Source: Qipengyuania marincola (GTDB taxonomy: Bacteria > Pseudomonadota > Alphaproteobacteria > Sphingomonadales > Sphingomonadaceae). Taken from it: 64,000 nt of DNA. The DNA is taken from contig NZ_JARULC010000003.1 in assembly GCF_029688625.1 (NCBI RefSeq), forward strand, positions 744,001 through 808,000. Direction: 5' to 3'. The translations under genes were made by a program, and so were the position numbers. Under the pieces are notes generated by a model that searched no databases, was not told where the DNA came from, and saw only the letters and a list, made by a program, of their open reading frames with translations. Position 1 is the first letter of the stretch, and every line of letters starts with the position of its first letter. This document shows, piece after piece, positions 8,550 to 17,065 of this stretch.

Positions 8550-9656
8550 ATGCACGAAACCCTGTTCCAGCCGCTGACCTTCGGGGCCCTCGAAGCGAAA
8601 AATCGTGTTTTCATGGCCCCGCTCACGCGCGGGCGGTCGAGCCAGCCGGGCTCCGTCCCCAACGAGATGATGGCGACCTATTACCGCCAGCGAGCCGGCG
8701 CGGGGCTGATCATTTCGGAAGCGACCGGCATCAGTGTCGAAGGGCTCGGCTGGCCCGCCGCGCCCGGCATCTGGAGCGAGGAGCAGGTCGAAGGCTGGAA
8801 ACTGGTCACCGATGCAGTGCACGCCGAGGGCGGACTGATCGTCCTGCAATTGTGGCACATGGGGCGGCTGGTGCATCCGCTGTTCCTCGCCGGCGAGCCC
8901 CCGGTCTCGGCCAGCGCGACGACCGCGCCCGGCCATGCGCACACGTTCGAGGGGCGCAAGGATTACGAACAGGCGCGCGAAGCCAGCGTCGAGGATATCG
9001 CGCGGATCGTCGAGGATTATCGTCACGCCGCCGAAAACGCGAAGAAAGCGGGCTTCGACGGCGTCCAGCTGCATGGCGCGAATGGCTATCTGGTCGACCA
9101 GTTCCTGCGCGACAGCACCAATCTGCGGCAGGACGACTATGGCGGAAGCGCGCAGAATCGCGCGCGCTTCCTGAAGGAGGTCCTTACCGCCCTGGTCGAC
9201 GTTTGGGGCGCCGAGCGCGTCGGCGTCCGCCTGTCGCCCAATGGCGAAACCCAGGGCTGCGACGACAGCGATCCCGCGACGACCTTCGGCGAGGCGGCCA
9301 GGGTCTGCGAGGAGCTGGGCCTTGCTTTCGTCGAGCTGCGCGAACCCGGTCCGGACGGAACGTTCGGCGCCACCGAAGTGCCCAAGCAAAGCCCTGTCAT
9401 CCGCCAGATCTATTCAGGCGCGCTCGTACTCAACAGCGACTATTCGCCCGAACAGGCGGTTGCCGACATCGACGCCGGCCGCGCCGACGCGGTAAGCTGG
9501 GGTCGCGACTACATCTCCAACCCCGATCTGGCAGAGCGTTTCCGACTCGGCGCGGAGATCGCCCCCAATACGGACGTGCCGCGCAGCTGGTACGGCGAAG
9601 GACCGAAGGGCTATATCGACTACCCCGCCCTGACAGAGGCGGAAGCGGCGGAATAG
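8550..9656 (+). CDS. Old yellow enzyme family NADH:flavin oxidoreductase / ene-reductase
   Basis: FMN-dependent reductase of activated C=C bonds, most like the NemA/alkene reductase branch. The 368 residues form one TIM barrel. Visible signatures are LFQPLTFGALEAKNRVFMAP at the N terminus, QLWHMGR, the substrate-binding His/Asn pair and following tyrosine in LHGANGYLVDQFLRD, the DDYGGSAQNRARF segment, and the FMN phosphate region DAVSWGRDYISNPDLA. The ATG at 8550 is preceded by AAAGGAAG; an open frame upstream has no matching N-terminal homology. The physiological substrate is unknown. Confidence 0.93.
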   Translation: MHETLFQPLTFGALEAKNRVFMAPLTRGRSSQPGSVPNEMMATYYRQRAGAGLIISEATGISVEGLGWPAAPGIWSEEQVEGWKLVTDAVHAEGGLIVLQLWHMGRLVHPLFLAGEPPVSASATTAPGHAHTFEGRKDYEQAREASVEDIARIVEDYRHAAENAKKAGFDGVQLHGANGYLVDQFLRDSTNLRQDDYGGSAQNRARFLKEVLTALVDVWGAERVGVRLSPNGETQGCDDSDPATTFGEAARVCEELGLAFVELREPGPDGTFGATEVPKQSPVIRQIYSGALVLNSDYSPEQAVADIDAGRADAVSWGRDYISNPDLAERFRLGAEIAPNTDVPRSWYGEGPKGYIDYPALTEAEAAE

Positions 9657-9664
9657 GCAGCGGC

Positions 9665-10000
9665 CTATTCCGCTTCGGCGCCTTCGGCTTCGGCGTCTCC
9701 GGCTTCGCGAGGGCTTTGCGCTGCGGCGGCACCGTCCTCTGCTGATTCCGCTTCGCTGGCTTCGGCAGTAGCCCCGGCATCGTCGCCGCCATCGGCACTC
9801 CCGGTGTCGTCTGCGCCGCGCAGGGGCGGGGATTGCGATTGCAACTGGTCGAGCGGGATCATGTCGTCGCTGATCGTTCCGCCCAGAACCTCGCCCCGGG
9901 CACCGCGATCATCGCCTTGCCCGGCCGGCTCTGCGGTTTCATCGCCGCAGGCGACGAGAGCGAAGGCGAGCGGGACGGCAAGTGTCAGGGAACGGATCAT
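9665..10000 (-). CDS. Small acidic lipoprotein, hypothetical
   Basis: A 111-residue protein with a lipoprotein signal ([20 protein letters not shown]; lipobox LVAC, lipidated Cys at residue 18). After the cysteine the sequence is low-complexity, rich in Gly, Ala, Glu, Asp and Ser, with a central [18 protein letters not shown]. No fold is recognised. Its ATG overlaps the stop of lipB as ATGA, so it is translated from the lipB message. Sphingomonad genomes often carry small lipoproteins of this style; function unknown. Confidence 0.7.
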   Translation of the reverse strand: MIRSLTLAVPLAFALVACGDETAEPAGQGDDRGARGEVLGGTISDDMIPLDQLQSQSPPLRGADDTGSADGGDDAGATAEASEAESAEDGAAAAQSPREAGDAEAEGAEAE

Positions 10001-10668
10001 GGCAGCTTGCAGGCCTTTCCATCGAGAGCGGCGAGAAAATCCTCGAACCGGTCATGCAATGCCGCATCGAAGCGTTCGGGCGCAAGGTCGATTCCCAACC
10101 GCTTCAGGCTGGTGACCCCGAATTCGTCGATCCCGCAGGGCACGATGCCGGTAAAATGCGACAGGTCGGGTGCGAGATTGACGGAAAAGCCGTGCATCGT
10201 GACCCAACGCCGGACGCGTACGCCGATCGCGCCGATCTTGGCTTCCCGCCCGTCGACATCCCGCGTCCAGATGCCGATCCGCCCCTCGGCACGCCAGCAT
10301 TCGACCCCGATGTCGCCAAGGGTGGCGATGACCCACCCCTCCAGCGAATGGACGAAGCACCGCACATCGCGCCCGCGCTCCTTCAGGTCGAGCAGCACGT
10401 AGCCGATCCTCTGGCCGGGGCCGTGATAGGTGTAGCGCCCGCCCCTGCCGGCCTCGACCACCTCGAACCGGGGGTCGAGCAGTTCGGCGCCGTCCGCGCT
10501 GGTCCCGGCGGTATAGACGGGTGGATGGTCGAGCAGCCAGACCATCTCCGGCGCGCTGCCTTCCGCAATGGCGCGGTTGCGCGCGTCCATTTGCTCAAGG
10601 GCCTCGCGGTAAGGGATAGCGCCCTTTTCCGCGCGCCATTCGACAGTGGTGGAGGATTGGCTCGACAT
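9997..10668 (-). CDS. lipB: Octanoyl-[ACP]:protein N-octanoyltransferase LipB
   Basis: Transfers octanoyl groups from acyl carrier protein to lipoyl domains, the first step of protein lipoylation. The 223 residues carry the family motifs: [56 protein letters not shown] and [17 protein letters not shown], where the cysteine in PCGI is the acyl-thioester nucleophile and the lysine in AKIGA the catalytic base. The frame stays open upstream to 10905, but the region before 10668 is arginine-rich and overlaps the divergent membrane protein gene, so the ATG at 10668 is chosen. A lipoprotein gene is coupled downstream. Confidence 0.95.
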   Translation of the reverse strand: MSSQSSTTVEWRAEKGAIPYREALEQMDARNRAIAEGSAPEMVWLLDHPPVYTAGTSADGAELLDPRFEVVEAGRGGRYTYHGPGQRIGYVLLDLKERGRDVRCFVHSLEGWVIATLGDIGVECWRAEGRIGIWTRDVDGREAKIGAIGVRVRRWVTMHGFSVNLAPDLSHFTGIVPCGIDEFGVTSLKRLGIDLAPERFDAALHDRFEDFLAALDGKACKLP

Positions 10669-10724
10669 CGGCGATTGCGTGGCGATAGTGGGCAGGCTTA
10701 TCAAGAGGCGATGAAAGGCAATCC

Positions 10725-11558
10725 ATGAAATTCGATCTCGACATCGCCTGGCGCGACGCCGTGCGCCTAATGCGCGACAATAGCGGGATACTGTCGGCCA
10801 TCGCCGGCATTTTTGTTTTCCTGCCTTATGCGCTCGTCCTCGTCCTCCTGCCCGCCATCGCCTCGCGGCCCGAATTGCCGGAAGGCGCCAGCTTTGAAAT
10901 GGCAATGGAGGCGATGAACGCCTTCTATGCCAAGACCTGGTGGCTGTTCGTCCTGGTCGGCGCCATCGTAACCGTGGGCCAGCTGTCGATGCTCGCCCTG
11001 CTGGGTCGCCGGGCCAGTCCGACCGTGGGCGAGGCGATTTCCATCGGCGGCAAGGCGATCCTGCCCGCCTGGCTCGCGCTGATCCTGCAATCGCTGGGCA
11101 TAAATTTCATCGTTTTGCTGATCGTCTCGATTGCGAGCCTTACCGGCCTGGGCGCGCTGGCCGTCGTCGCGACGGCATTCGCCTTTGGCCTGGCGCTCTA
11201 CCTCTTCGTCCGGCTCTCGCTGGTCCTGCCGATCGTCGCCGTGGACGCCGAGACCAATCCGATCCGCGCGCTGACCGGATCCTGGGCGCTGACGAAGGGC
11301 CAGGGGGGCCGGCTGACGGCCTTCTATCTCCTGCTCGCGGCGGGAGCCATCGTCACGCTGATGGTCGCATTGCTCGTCACCGGCCTGGTGCTGTCGCTGG
11401 GCGGACCGACGGTGGCGGAGATCGGCAATTCGATCGTCACCGCTGCCTCGGTCACGCTGCTGGTCGTGCTCGCGACGAGCGTGCTGGCCGCGGTCCATCG
11501 CCAGTTCAGGCGGCTCGAACGGTCGGCGCCCAGCGTGCCCCCGACCGCCGATCCCTGA
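10725..11558 (+). CDS. Multi-pass membrane protein, hypothetical
   Basis: A 277-residue protein with about six hydrophobic stretches, for example [62 protein letters not shown] and [18 protein letters not shown]. The motif around [20 protein letters not shown], followed by [12 protein letters not shown], resembles membrane proteins with a glycerophosphoryl-diester-phosphodiesterase-type membrane domain, which is only a fold-level similarity. AAAGGC lies 6-10 bases before the ATG. It is divergent from lipB and convergent with the methyltransferase, whose stop codon is directly adjacent. Confidence 0.65.
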   Translation: MKFDLDIAWRDAVRLMRDNSGILSAIAGIFVFLPYALVLVLLPAIASRPELPEGASFEMAMEAMNAFYAKTWWLFVLVGAIVTVGQLSMLALLGRRASPTVGEAISIGGKAILPAWLALILQSLGINFIVLLIVSIASLTGLGALAVVATAFAFGLALYLFVRLSLVLPIVAVDAETNPIRALTGSWALTKGQGGRLTAFYLLLAAGAIVTLMVALLVTGLVLSLGGPTVAEIGNSIVTAASVTLLVVLATSVLAAVHRQFRRLERSAPSVPPTADP

Positions 11559-12194
11559 TCAGCCGCGCGGTTCCTTCCAGCCCCAGAACAGCTGGCAGGG
11601 CAGCACATTCAGCGGCTCGAAATCGCTTTCGATCCGTTCGAAATGCGGGGCCATGAAATTGCGCGCCTTCGCTGAGAACTGGTAAACGAGAAAGGCGCCG
11701 CCCGTGCGGATGATGCGATAGGTCGCCTCCGCGATGGCCGGGCCCACCCCTTCGGGAAGCGTCGAGAACGGAAGGCCTGACAGGACGTAATCCGCACGAT
11801 CGGCACCATGCGCGCGCACGATCGCCTCGACATCTGCTGCCGAGCCCAGCACCGCGTGAAAGCGAGGATCGGTGAAATGCTTGTCGAGATAGTCGATATA
11901 GAGCGGGTTCGTGTCGATCACGATCAGCTTGCCGTCGCGCGGAAGGCGATCGAGCACCGGCTGGCAGAATGTGCCGACCCCGGGGCCGTATTCGACGAAC
12001 ACCTTGCATTCGTCCCAACGCACCCGGCTCAGCATCCTGGCGATCGTGAAGCGCGAGGACGGGATGATCGAGCCGACCATACGCGGATGTTCGATGAAGC
12101 CGCGGAAAAACACGCCCCATTGACCGAATAGACGCGCGGCTCGGCGCTTGAGCGACGGGCGATCCATCACGGCTACACTTTGTTCGGAAGGCAA
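11559..12194 (-). CDS. Class I SAM methyltransferase, phospholipid N-methyltransferase-like
   Basis: A 211-residue S-adenosylmethionine-dependent methyltransferase. Motif I is VEYGPGVGTFCQPVLDRL, and the acidic strand-2 end is LIVIDTNPLYIDYLDKHF. The phrases FIEHPRMVGSIIPSS and DYVLSGLPFSTLP are characteristic of the PmtA-like phospholipid N-methyltransferase / rRNA-dimethyladenosine-like group, so phosphatidylethanolamine methylation is a plausible activity. The start is a TTG at 12194, supported by GAGG 7 bases upstream; an ATG nine codons later (12167) is the alternative. It ends one base after the convergent membrane protein gene. Confidence 0.8.
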   Translation of the reverse strand: MPSEQSVAVMDRPSLKRRAARLFGQWGVFFRGFIEHPRMVGSIIPSSRFTIARMLSRVRWDECKVFVEYGPGVGTFCQPVLDRLPRDGKLIVIDTNPLYIDYLDKHFTDPRFHAVLGSAADVEAIVRAHGADRADYVLSGLPFSTLPEGVGPAIAEATYRIIRTGGAFLVYQFSAKARNFMAPHFERIESDFEPLNVLPCQLFWGWKEPRG

Positions 12195-12292
12195 ACAGGA
12201 ACCTCGTGGGCGACCAACAAACAGGGGTTATGCTCTGGCAGCGCCTTGTTTCCATTGCAAGCACCGGGCGTGCGGCCTAGCCAAGGTTTTTC

Positions 12293-13657
12293 ATGGCCGA
12301 CATCAATCCAGCCAAGTCAGTCGCCCCTGCGAAACCGGCTATGCCGCGCACCATTTCGCGCGAGCGCATGGCCTTGCTGTTCACCGTGATGCTGGTCACG
12401 GCTGCGGGCAATACCGCCATGCAATCGGTCATGCCGTCGATCGGCACGGCGCTGAAGATCGACGACGTGTGGATCAGCCTTGCTTATAGCTGGTCGGCCT
12501 TGCTGTGGGTGATGTGCGCGCCATTCTGGGCCGAACGGTCGGACCGGCGGGGGCGCAAGGCGATGATGGCGTTGGGGCTCGGCGGCTTTATCGCCAGCTT
12601 CGCCCTGTGCGGCGCGATGCTGTGGCTGGGCCTGTCGGGCTATCTGACCGCCTTCTGGGCCCTGCTGCTTTTCGCGCTCGCCCGTAGCCTTTACGGTGGA
12701 TTCGGCAGTGCCGCACCGCCCGCGGTGCAGGCCTATGTCGCCGCCCGGACGCCTCGCTCGGAACGCACGCAGGCGCTGTCGCTGATCGCCTCCAGTTTCG
12801 GGCTCGGCACGGTGATCGGGCCGGCCCTCGCCCCATTGATGGTCCTGCCTTGGGTCGGGCTGACGGGGCCCTTCCTGATCTTCTCGCTCATCGGGATTGC
12901 GGCCTTGGTCGCGTTGCGCCTGCGCCTGCCGAATGACGAGCCGCAGTTCCCCGCGCGCGGCACGGCGTATGATGCGCCCTATTCGGGCAGCCCGACGTCG
13001 GAAGTCTCCCGCGAGACGGATGAAGAGGAGGACGACGGCGAAGTGCCGGTGGAGCCGCATAAGCTGCGCTGGTTCGAAACGCGGCTGCGCCCGTGGGTCA
13101 TCGCCGGCCTGCTGGGCGGCCACGCGCAGGCGATGGTGCTCGGTATTTCGGGCTTTCTCGTGCTCGACCGCCTCGGCCTGCGGGATACTCCGTCGGAAGG
13201 CACCGGGCCGGTCGGGCTGGTATTGATGAGCGGCGCCATCGCGACCCTGCTTGCACAGTGGGGCCTCATCCCGCGGTTCAATCTTGGCCCGCGTGCTGCA
13301 ACGCTTTCGGGCATAGCCGTCGCGGCCTGCGGGGTCGCCTTCCTTGGCGTAGCCAGCGATCTGCACTCCATCGCGCTATCCTATGCCATCGCTTCGCTCG
13401 GCTTCGGCCTGTTCCGGCCGGGCACGACCGCCGGCACGTCGCTGGCCGTCACGCGTGCCGAGCAGGGGCAAGCCTCCGGCGTCACCGCCTCGGTTGCCGG
13501 GGCGAGCTTCATCTATGCCCCGGCGCTGGGCGTGTGGCTGTATGGTCACTCGGACTGGCTAGGCTTCGGACTGATCGTGGCGCTTTGCGCTGTGGTCTTC
13601 GTCCACGGCTGGTTCAAGCTCCAGCGCGACAGCCTGCTGACGACGGACCGCCGTTAG
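12293..13657 (+). CDS. MFS transporter, DHA1-like
   Basis: A 454-residue major facilitator with two six-helix halves. The cytoplasmic loop between helices 2 and 3 has motif A as PFWAERSDRRGRKAMM. The first half includes FTVMLVTAAGNTAMQSVMPSIG and the second half FGLFRPGTTAGTSLAVTRAEQGQASG, reminiscent of tetracycline and multidrug exporters. The central loop is unusually long and acidic (a DEEEDDGE cluster near residue 245). AAGG precedes the ATG. Substrate unknown; the neighbouring arsC is convergent with a 4-base overlap and gives no hint. Confidence 0.88.
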   Translation: MADINPAKSVAPAKPAMPRTISRERMALLFTVMLVTAAGNTAMQSVMPSIGTALKIDDVWISLAYSWSALLWVMCAPFWAERSDRRGRKAMMALGLGGFIASFALCGAMLWLGLSGYLTAFWALLLFALARSLYGGFGSAAPPAVQAYVAARTPRSERTQALSLIASSFGLGTVIGPALAPLMVLPWVGLTGPFLIFSLIGIAALVALRLRLPNDEPQFPARGTAYDAPYSGSPTSEVSRETDEEEDDGEVPVEPHKLRWFETRLRPWVIAGLLGGHAQAMVLGISGFLVLDRLGLRDTPSEGTGPVGLVLMSGAIATLLAQWGLIPRFNLGPRAATLSGIAVAACGVAFLGVASDLHSIALSYAIASLGFGLFRPGTTAGTSLAVTRAEQGQASGVTASVAGASFIYAPALGVWLYGHSDWLGFGLIVALCAVVFVHGWFKLQRDSLLTTDRR

Positions 13658-13998
13658 AGGATTTCCAGCACCACGTCCTGCGGGCGGCACAGGCGCGCGC
13701 CCTTGTCGGTCTCGACCAGCGGGCGTTCGATCAGGATCGGGTCGGCCGCCATCGCTTCCAGGATTGCAGCGTCGCCCGCGTCGGGCAGGCCACGCTCCGC
13801 GGCGTCGGTACCGCGCATGCGCAGCCCCTGCGCAGGCGTGATTCCCGCGTCGCGATAGAGCTGGGCCAGCTTTTCCGTGGTGGGTGGATCCTCCAGATAT
13901 TCCACGACCGTCAGCTCGACCTCCGACAGGTTCTCCAGAATGGCGAGCGTCTTGCGCGAGGTGCCGCATTTCGGATTGTGCCAGATTGTCGCTTTCAT
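13654..13998 (-). CDS. arsC: ArsC-family arsenate reductase (glutaredoxin type)
   Basis: A 114-residue thioredoxin-fold protein. The active-site motif HNPKCGTSRKTLAIL at residues 6-20 carries the nucleophilic cysteine, and IERPLVETDKGARLCRP supplies the arginines and cis-proline expected in ArsC, which reduces arsenate to arsenite with glutaredoxin and glutathione. Proteins of this family also include Spx/YffB-like members of unclear role, and no arsB, acr3 or arsR is nearby, so arsenic detoxification is probable but not proved. The start at 13998 has GGGAG upstream; five extra codons are possible. Confidence 0.85.
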   Translation of the reverse strand: MKATIWHNPKCGTSRKTLAILENLSEVELTVVEYLEDPPTTEKLAQLYRDAGITPAQGLRMRGTDAAERGLPDAGDAAILEAMAADPILIERPLVETDKGARLCRPQDVVLEIL

Positions 13999-14015
13999 CG
14001 CGTGATCTCCCATGT

Positions 14016-14140
14016 GCGCGTGCCGTATTCATATGCGCATGCCGTATTCATGCGCGTGCCGTTTTCATATGCGCGTGCCCCGTATGTACGCGCGTGTCCC
14101 GTCCTTGTGCGCGTGCCCGTTCGGATGCGCATGCCGCATT
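14016..14140. repeat. Degenerate tandem repeat, seven copies of about 18 bases
   Basis: Seven head-to-tail units begin at 14016, 14035, 14052, 14071, 14090, 14109 and 14127, with spacings of 17-19 bases. The unit is close to GCGCGTGCCGTATTCATAT. Units 1-3 are nearly identical; units 4-7 drift at their 3' halves while keeping the GCGC(G/A)TG(C/T)C core. The array fills the space between the divergent arsC and siderophore receptor genes. It may be a clustered binding site or merely replication-slippage DNA. Confidence 0.8.
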
Positions 14141-14210
14141 AAGCGAGGGCGGCGATCAGTGAAAGCGATGCTTGCAAATTTTTCACTCGTGGATGCGCAG
14201 ATTGCCCTTG

Positions 14211-14266
14211 CGAATGCGAATGGTTCTCAATAGCACGCCGCAATCAGAAATGAGAATCATTCGCAA
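14211..14266. promoter_or_regulatory. Two Fur-box-like sites upstream of the siderophore receptor
   Basis: Bases 14211-14230 (cgaatgcgaatggttctcaa) and 14247-14265 (gaaatgagaatcattcgca) both resemble the Fur consensus made of GATAAT-type hexamers; the second contains ATGAGAATCATTCGCA. They lie 18-72 bases before the ATG at 14283, where Fur-Fe2+ would block transcription in iron-replete cells. The match is by eye only. Confidence 0.6.
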
Positions 14267-14282
14267 TATTAGAAAGACCGGA

Positions 14283-16388
14283 ATGTACTTTGCCAACATG
14301 CGTGCCGCGCTTCTTTTCGGCACCGCCTTCGCCGCGCTTCCCACAACCGCGCTCGCCGACGAGGCTCAGCCCGAGCGCGACTATCTGCCTGGCGACATCG
14401 TCGTCACCGGGAAATCCGATGGTTACGGCAATGATGACGGCTTCACCGCCGTAAAGACTCCGACCCCGCTGATCGATGTGCCGCAGGCCGTGACAGCGAT
14501 CACCCGCGACCAGATCGACGATCAGAATGCGACATCGCTCAACGAGGCACTGCGTTTCGTGCCCGGGGTCAGCCTCGAGACCGGCGAAGGCCACCGCGAC
14601 GAAGTGTTCATTCGCGGGCAGGAAACGACCGCCGACTTCTTCCTCGACGGTCTGCGTGACGATGCGCAATATTATCGCCCGCTCTACAATGTCGAACGGG
14701 TCGAGGTCCTGAAGGGCGCCAATGCGCTGATATTCGGACGCGGTGCCGGCGGGGGCGCAATCAACCGGGTCAGCAAGAAAGCAAGGCTCGGCGAGACTCT
14801 GACCGCCGGCGCTGCCAGCGTGGACAATTGGGGCGCCTTTACCCTGGCCACCGATCTTGCCGCGCCGGTCGGTAACAGTGTGGCCTTGCGGCTCAACGCG
14901 ACGTACGAAGAGTTCGACAATCATCGCGATGTCTTCGAAGGCCGCTTCATCGGGATCAGCCCCACCGCGACCGTCGCGCTCGGCGAGGTAACCGATCTCG
15001 TCCTGAGCTACACCTATGACGACGATCAGCGCGTGGTCGATCGCGGTGTACCCGCGTTTCTGGGCCGCCCGCTGACCGGCTACGACGAAACGTTCTTCGG
15101 CGATCAAGACTACAATTATTCCGATGTCGAAGCGCACATCGCGCGCGCGCGCCTCGACCACGACTTCGGCGGTGGGCTCACCGCGAATGCCGCGCTGCAA
15201 TACGCGCATTACGACAAGTTCTACTCCAATATCGTCCCCTCCGGGGCGTCGGACGCGGATGGCGATGGTGTGGCGGATACGGCCAGCCTCAGCGGCTATG
15301 AAGCCGGCACTATTCGCGAGAATCTTATCGGCCAGGCAAACCTCGTTTGGACGGGGGACACGGGCGGCATCGGCCATACGCTGCTGATCGGCACGGAATT
15401 CTCGCGGCAGGACACCGATGCCGATCGCGACCGCACATTGTTCGACGGTGAGCGCTCCTACACGACCGACCTTGCCGAAACGATCTTCGTGCCACCTTTC
15501 ACGTTCGAGTTTCAGCGGGCCTCTACTTCCGAGCTATCGACCCTGTCGTTCTACATCCAGGACCAGATCGACGTTGCCGATTGGCTGCAGCTGATCATCG
15601 GCGCGCGCTATGACGAATTCGATCTCGAAAGCTACGATATCGGCAATGACTTCTTGGGCACCCGCAAGGACGACCGGATCAGCCCGCGGCTGGGTGTCAT
15701 CGTCAAGCCACAGGACAATCTGTCGCTCTATGCAAGCTACTCGGAAAGTTTCCTTCCGGCATCGGGCGACCAGTTCACCGTGCTCAGCAGCACTTCGATC
15801 AACCTCGAACCGGAAACGTTCGAGACGCTGGAAGCGGGGATCAAATATGCGCCGCGTGAGGATCTTCTGGTCACGGCCGCCATGTTCCGTCTGGATCGCA
15901 AGGACACGCCGTTTACCGAGCCGGTGAGCAATGTCGTGCTGCAAACCGGCGCGACACGTGTGCAAGGCTTTGAGGCAAGCCTCGCCGGATCGATCACCGA
16001 GCAGCTACACGTCAACCTGGGCTACACATACCTCGACGGCGAGATTCGGTCGCAGACAAATGATGGCGGCATCGGAACCGAATTGCAGCAACTGCCAGAA
16101 CACCAGATCGGTGCCTGGGGACGGTACGACTTCACGGACAATCTTGGCGCGGGTCTTGGCCTCGTCCACCAGTCGAGCCAGTTCGCAAGCTTCAGCAACG
16201 ATGTCGTGCTGCCCGCTTACACGAGAGTGGATGCGGCGCTGTTCTATACGGTCAACGACCGGATGAGCGTGCAGCTCAATATCGAGAATTTGCTCGACGA
16301 GGATTACTATCCCAGCGCGCATGGCGACAACAACATCCAGCCGGGCAAGCCACTGACGGCGAAGCTGGGCGTGCGGTTCGAGCTCTAG
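14283..16388 (+). CDS. TonB-dependent siderophore receptor
   Basis: A 701-residue outer membrane receptor that imports ferric siderophores with energy from TonB-ExbBD. A signal peptide (about residues 1-27, cut near ALA-DEA) is followed by a TonB-box/plug region with TPLIDVPQAVTAITRDQI, LNEALRFVPGVSLETGEG, EVFIRGQETTADFFLDGL and VERVEVLKGANALIFGRG, then a beta-barrel that ends in LTAKLGVRFEL with the terminal aromatic/leucine signal for outer membrane assembly. The plug motifs fit the catecholate/ferrichrome siderophore receptor group. The frame is open from 14172, but that segment contains the two Fur-like boxes, so the start is placed at 14283. Confidence 0.93.
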   Translation: MYFANMRAALLFGTAFAALPTTALADEAQPERDYLPGDIVVTGKSDGYGNDDGFTAVKTPTPLIDVPQAVTAITRDQIDDQNATSLNEALRFVPGVSLETGEGHRDEVFIRGQETTADFFLDGLRDDAQYYRPLYNVERVEVLKGANALIFGRGAGGGAINRVSKKARLGETLTAGAASVDNWGAFTLATDLAAPVGNSVALRLNATYEEFDNHRDVFEGRFIGISPTATVALGEVTDLVLSYTYDDDQRVVDRGVPAFLGRPLTGYDETFFGDQDYNYSDVEAHIARARLDHDFGGGLTANAALQYAHYDKFYSNIVPSGASDADGDGVADTASLSGYEAGTIRENLIGQANLVWTGDTGGIGHTLLIGTEFSRQDTDADRDRTLFDGERSYTTDLAETIFVPPFTFEFQRASTSELSTLSFYIQDQIDVADWLQLIIGARYDEFDLESYDIGNDFLGTRKDDRISPRLGVIVKPQDNLSLYASYSESFLPASGDQFTVLSSTSINLEPETFETLEAGIKYAPREDLLVTAAMFRLDRKDTPFTEPVSNVVLQTGATRVQGFEASLAGSITEQLHVNLGYTYLDGEIRSQTNDGGIGTELQQLPEHQIGAWGRYDFTDNLGAGLGLVHQSSQFASFSNDVVLPAYTRVDAALFYTVNDRMSVQLNIENLLDEDYYPSAHGDNNIQPGKPLTAKLGVRFEL

Positions 16389-16936
16389 TCGCTTTCCTCG
16401 CCAGGGATGCCGAGCGCGGGTACCTCGCGCGCGGCATCCGCAGCAGAAATCCCCGGGACGGGCGCGGCGCTGATGCGCTCCTGCCGGCGCGCCACGCGCC
16501 CGGCACGCTCGATGGCGCGCGCGAGCCGGGGGTAGACACCGCAGCGACACAGGTTCGGTATTGCCGCCTTGATTTCCGCCTCGCTGGGAGAGGCGGTCTT
16601 CTCCAGAAGTGCACTGGCGGCCATGACGATGCCCGGCGTGCAAAAACCGCACTGGATCGCCTGTTCGGCAACCATTGCCTGCTGGACCGGATGCGTTCGG
16701 TCACGGCTCAGGCCTTCGATAGTGGTGATGAATCGCCCCTCGGCCTCGGCGATTGTGATGAGACAGGATCGCAGTGCTTCGCCATCCACCTGCACCATGC
16801 AGGCCCCGCAATCGCCCACGCCGCATCCGTATTTCGTACCGGTCAGATTCGCCGCATCGCGCAGGGCCCACAACAGGGGCGTTTCCGGATCCATAAGAAA
16901 ACGCACCGGGCGGCCATTGACTGTCATACTGGTCAT
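16385..16936 (-). CDS. (2Fe-2S)-binding subunit of a xanthine-oxidase-family dehydrogenase
   Basis: A 183-residue small subunit like IorA of isoquinoline 1-oxidoreductase. The N-terminal plant-type ferredoxin site is CGVGDCGACMVQVDGEALRSC; the C-terminal four-helix domain binds a second cluster through CGFCTPG and NLCRCGVYPR. In the family it passes electrons from a large molybdopterin subunit, usually encoded beside it. Here no large subunit is present on either side, so the partner must be elsewhere. About 40 residues after the second cluster form an Ala/Pro-rich tail. The ATG at 16936 fits homology; a GTG at 16987 is also in frame. Overlaps the receptor stop by 4 bases (convergent). Confidence 0.88.
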   Translation of the reverse strand: MTSMTVNGRPVRFLMDPETPLLWALRDAANLTGTKYGCGVGDCGACMVQVDGEALRSCLITIAEAEGRFITTIEGLSRDRTHPVQQAMVAEQAIQCGFCTPGIVMAASALLEKTASPSEAEIKAAIPNLCRCGVYPRLARAIERAGRVARRQERISAAPVPGISAADAAREVPALGIPGEESD

Positions 16937-17065
16937 CACACGCGCCTTATCCCGTCTCCTGTGCCTAGGCAAAGCGCGATCATGCACGCAACGCGGGCAG
17001 ACCAGCCGCCCGGCTGAATTCTTTCGCTAGGCAAGCACCCCTCCGCCCGCTAGGCGCTGGCGGCA

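Noticed and set aside
14012-14233. Small plus-strand frame with a repeating CACR-type cysteine pattern
   Set aside because: The pattern is produced by reading through the tandem DNA repeat; there is no ribosome binding site and it runs into the Fur-box region.
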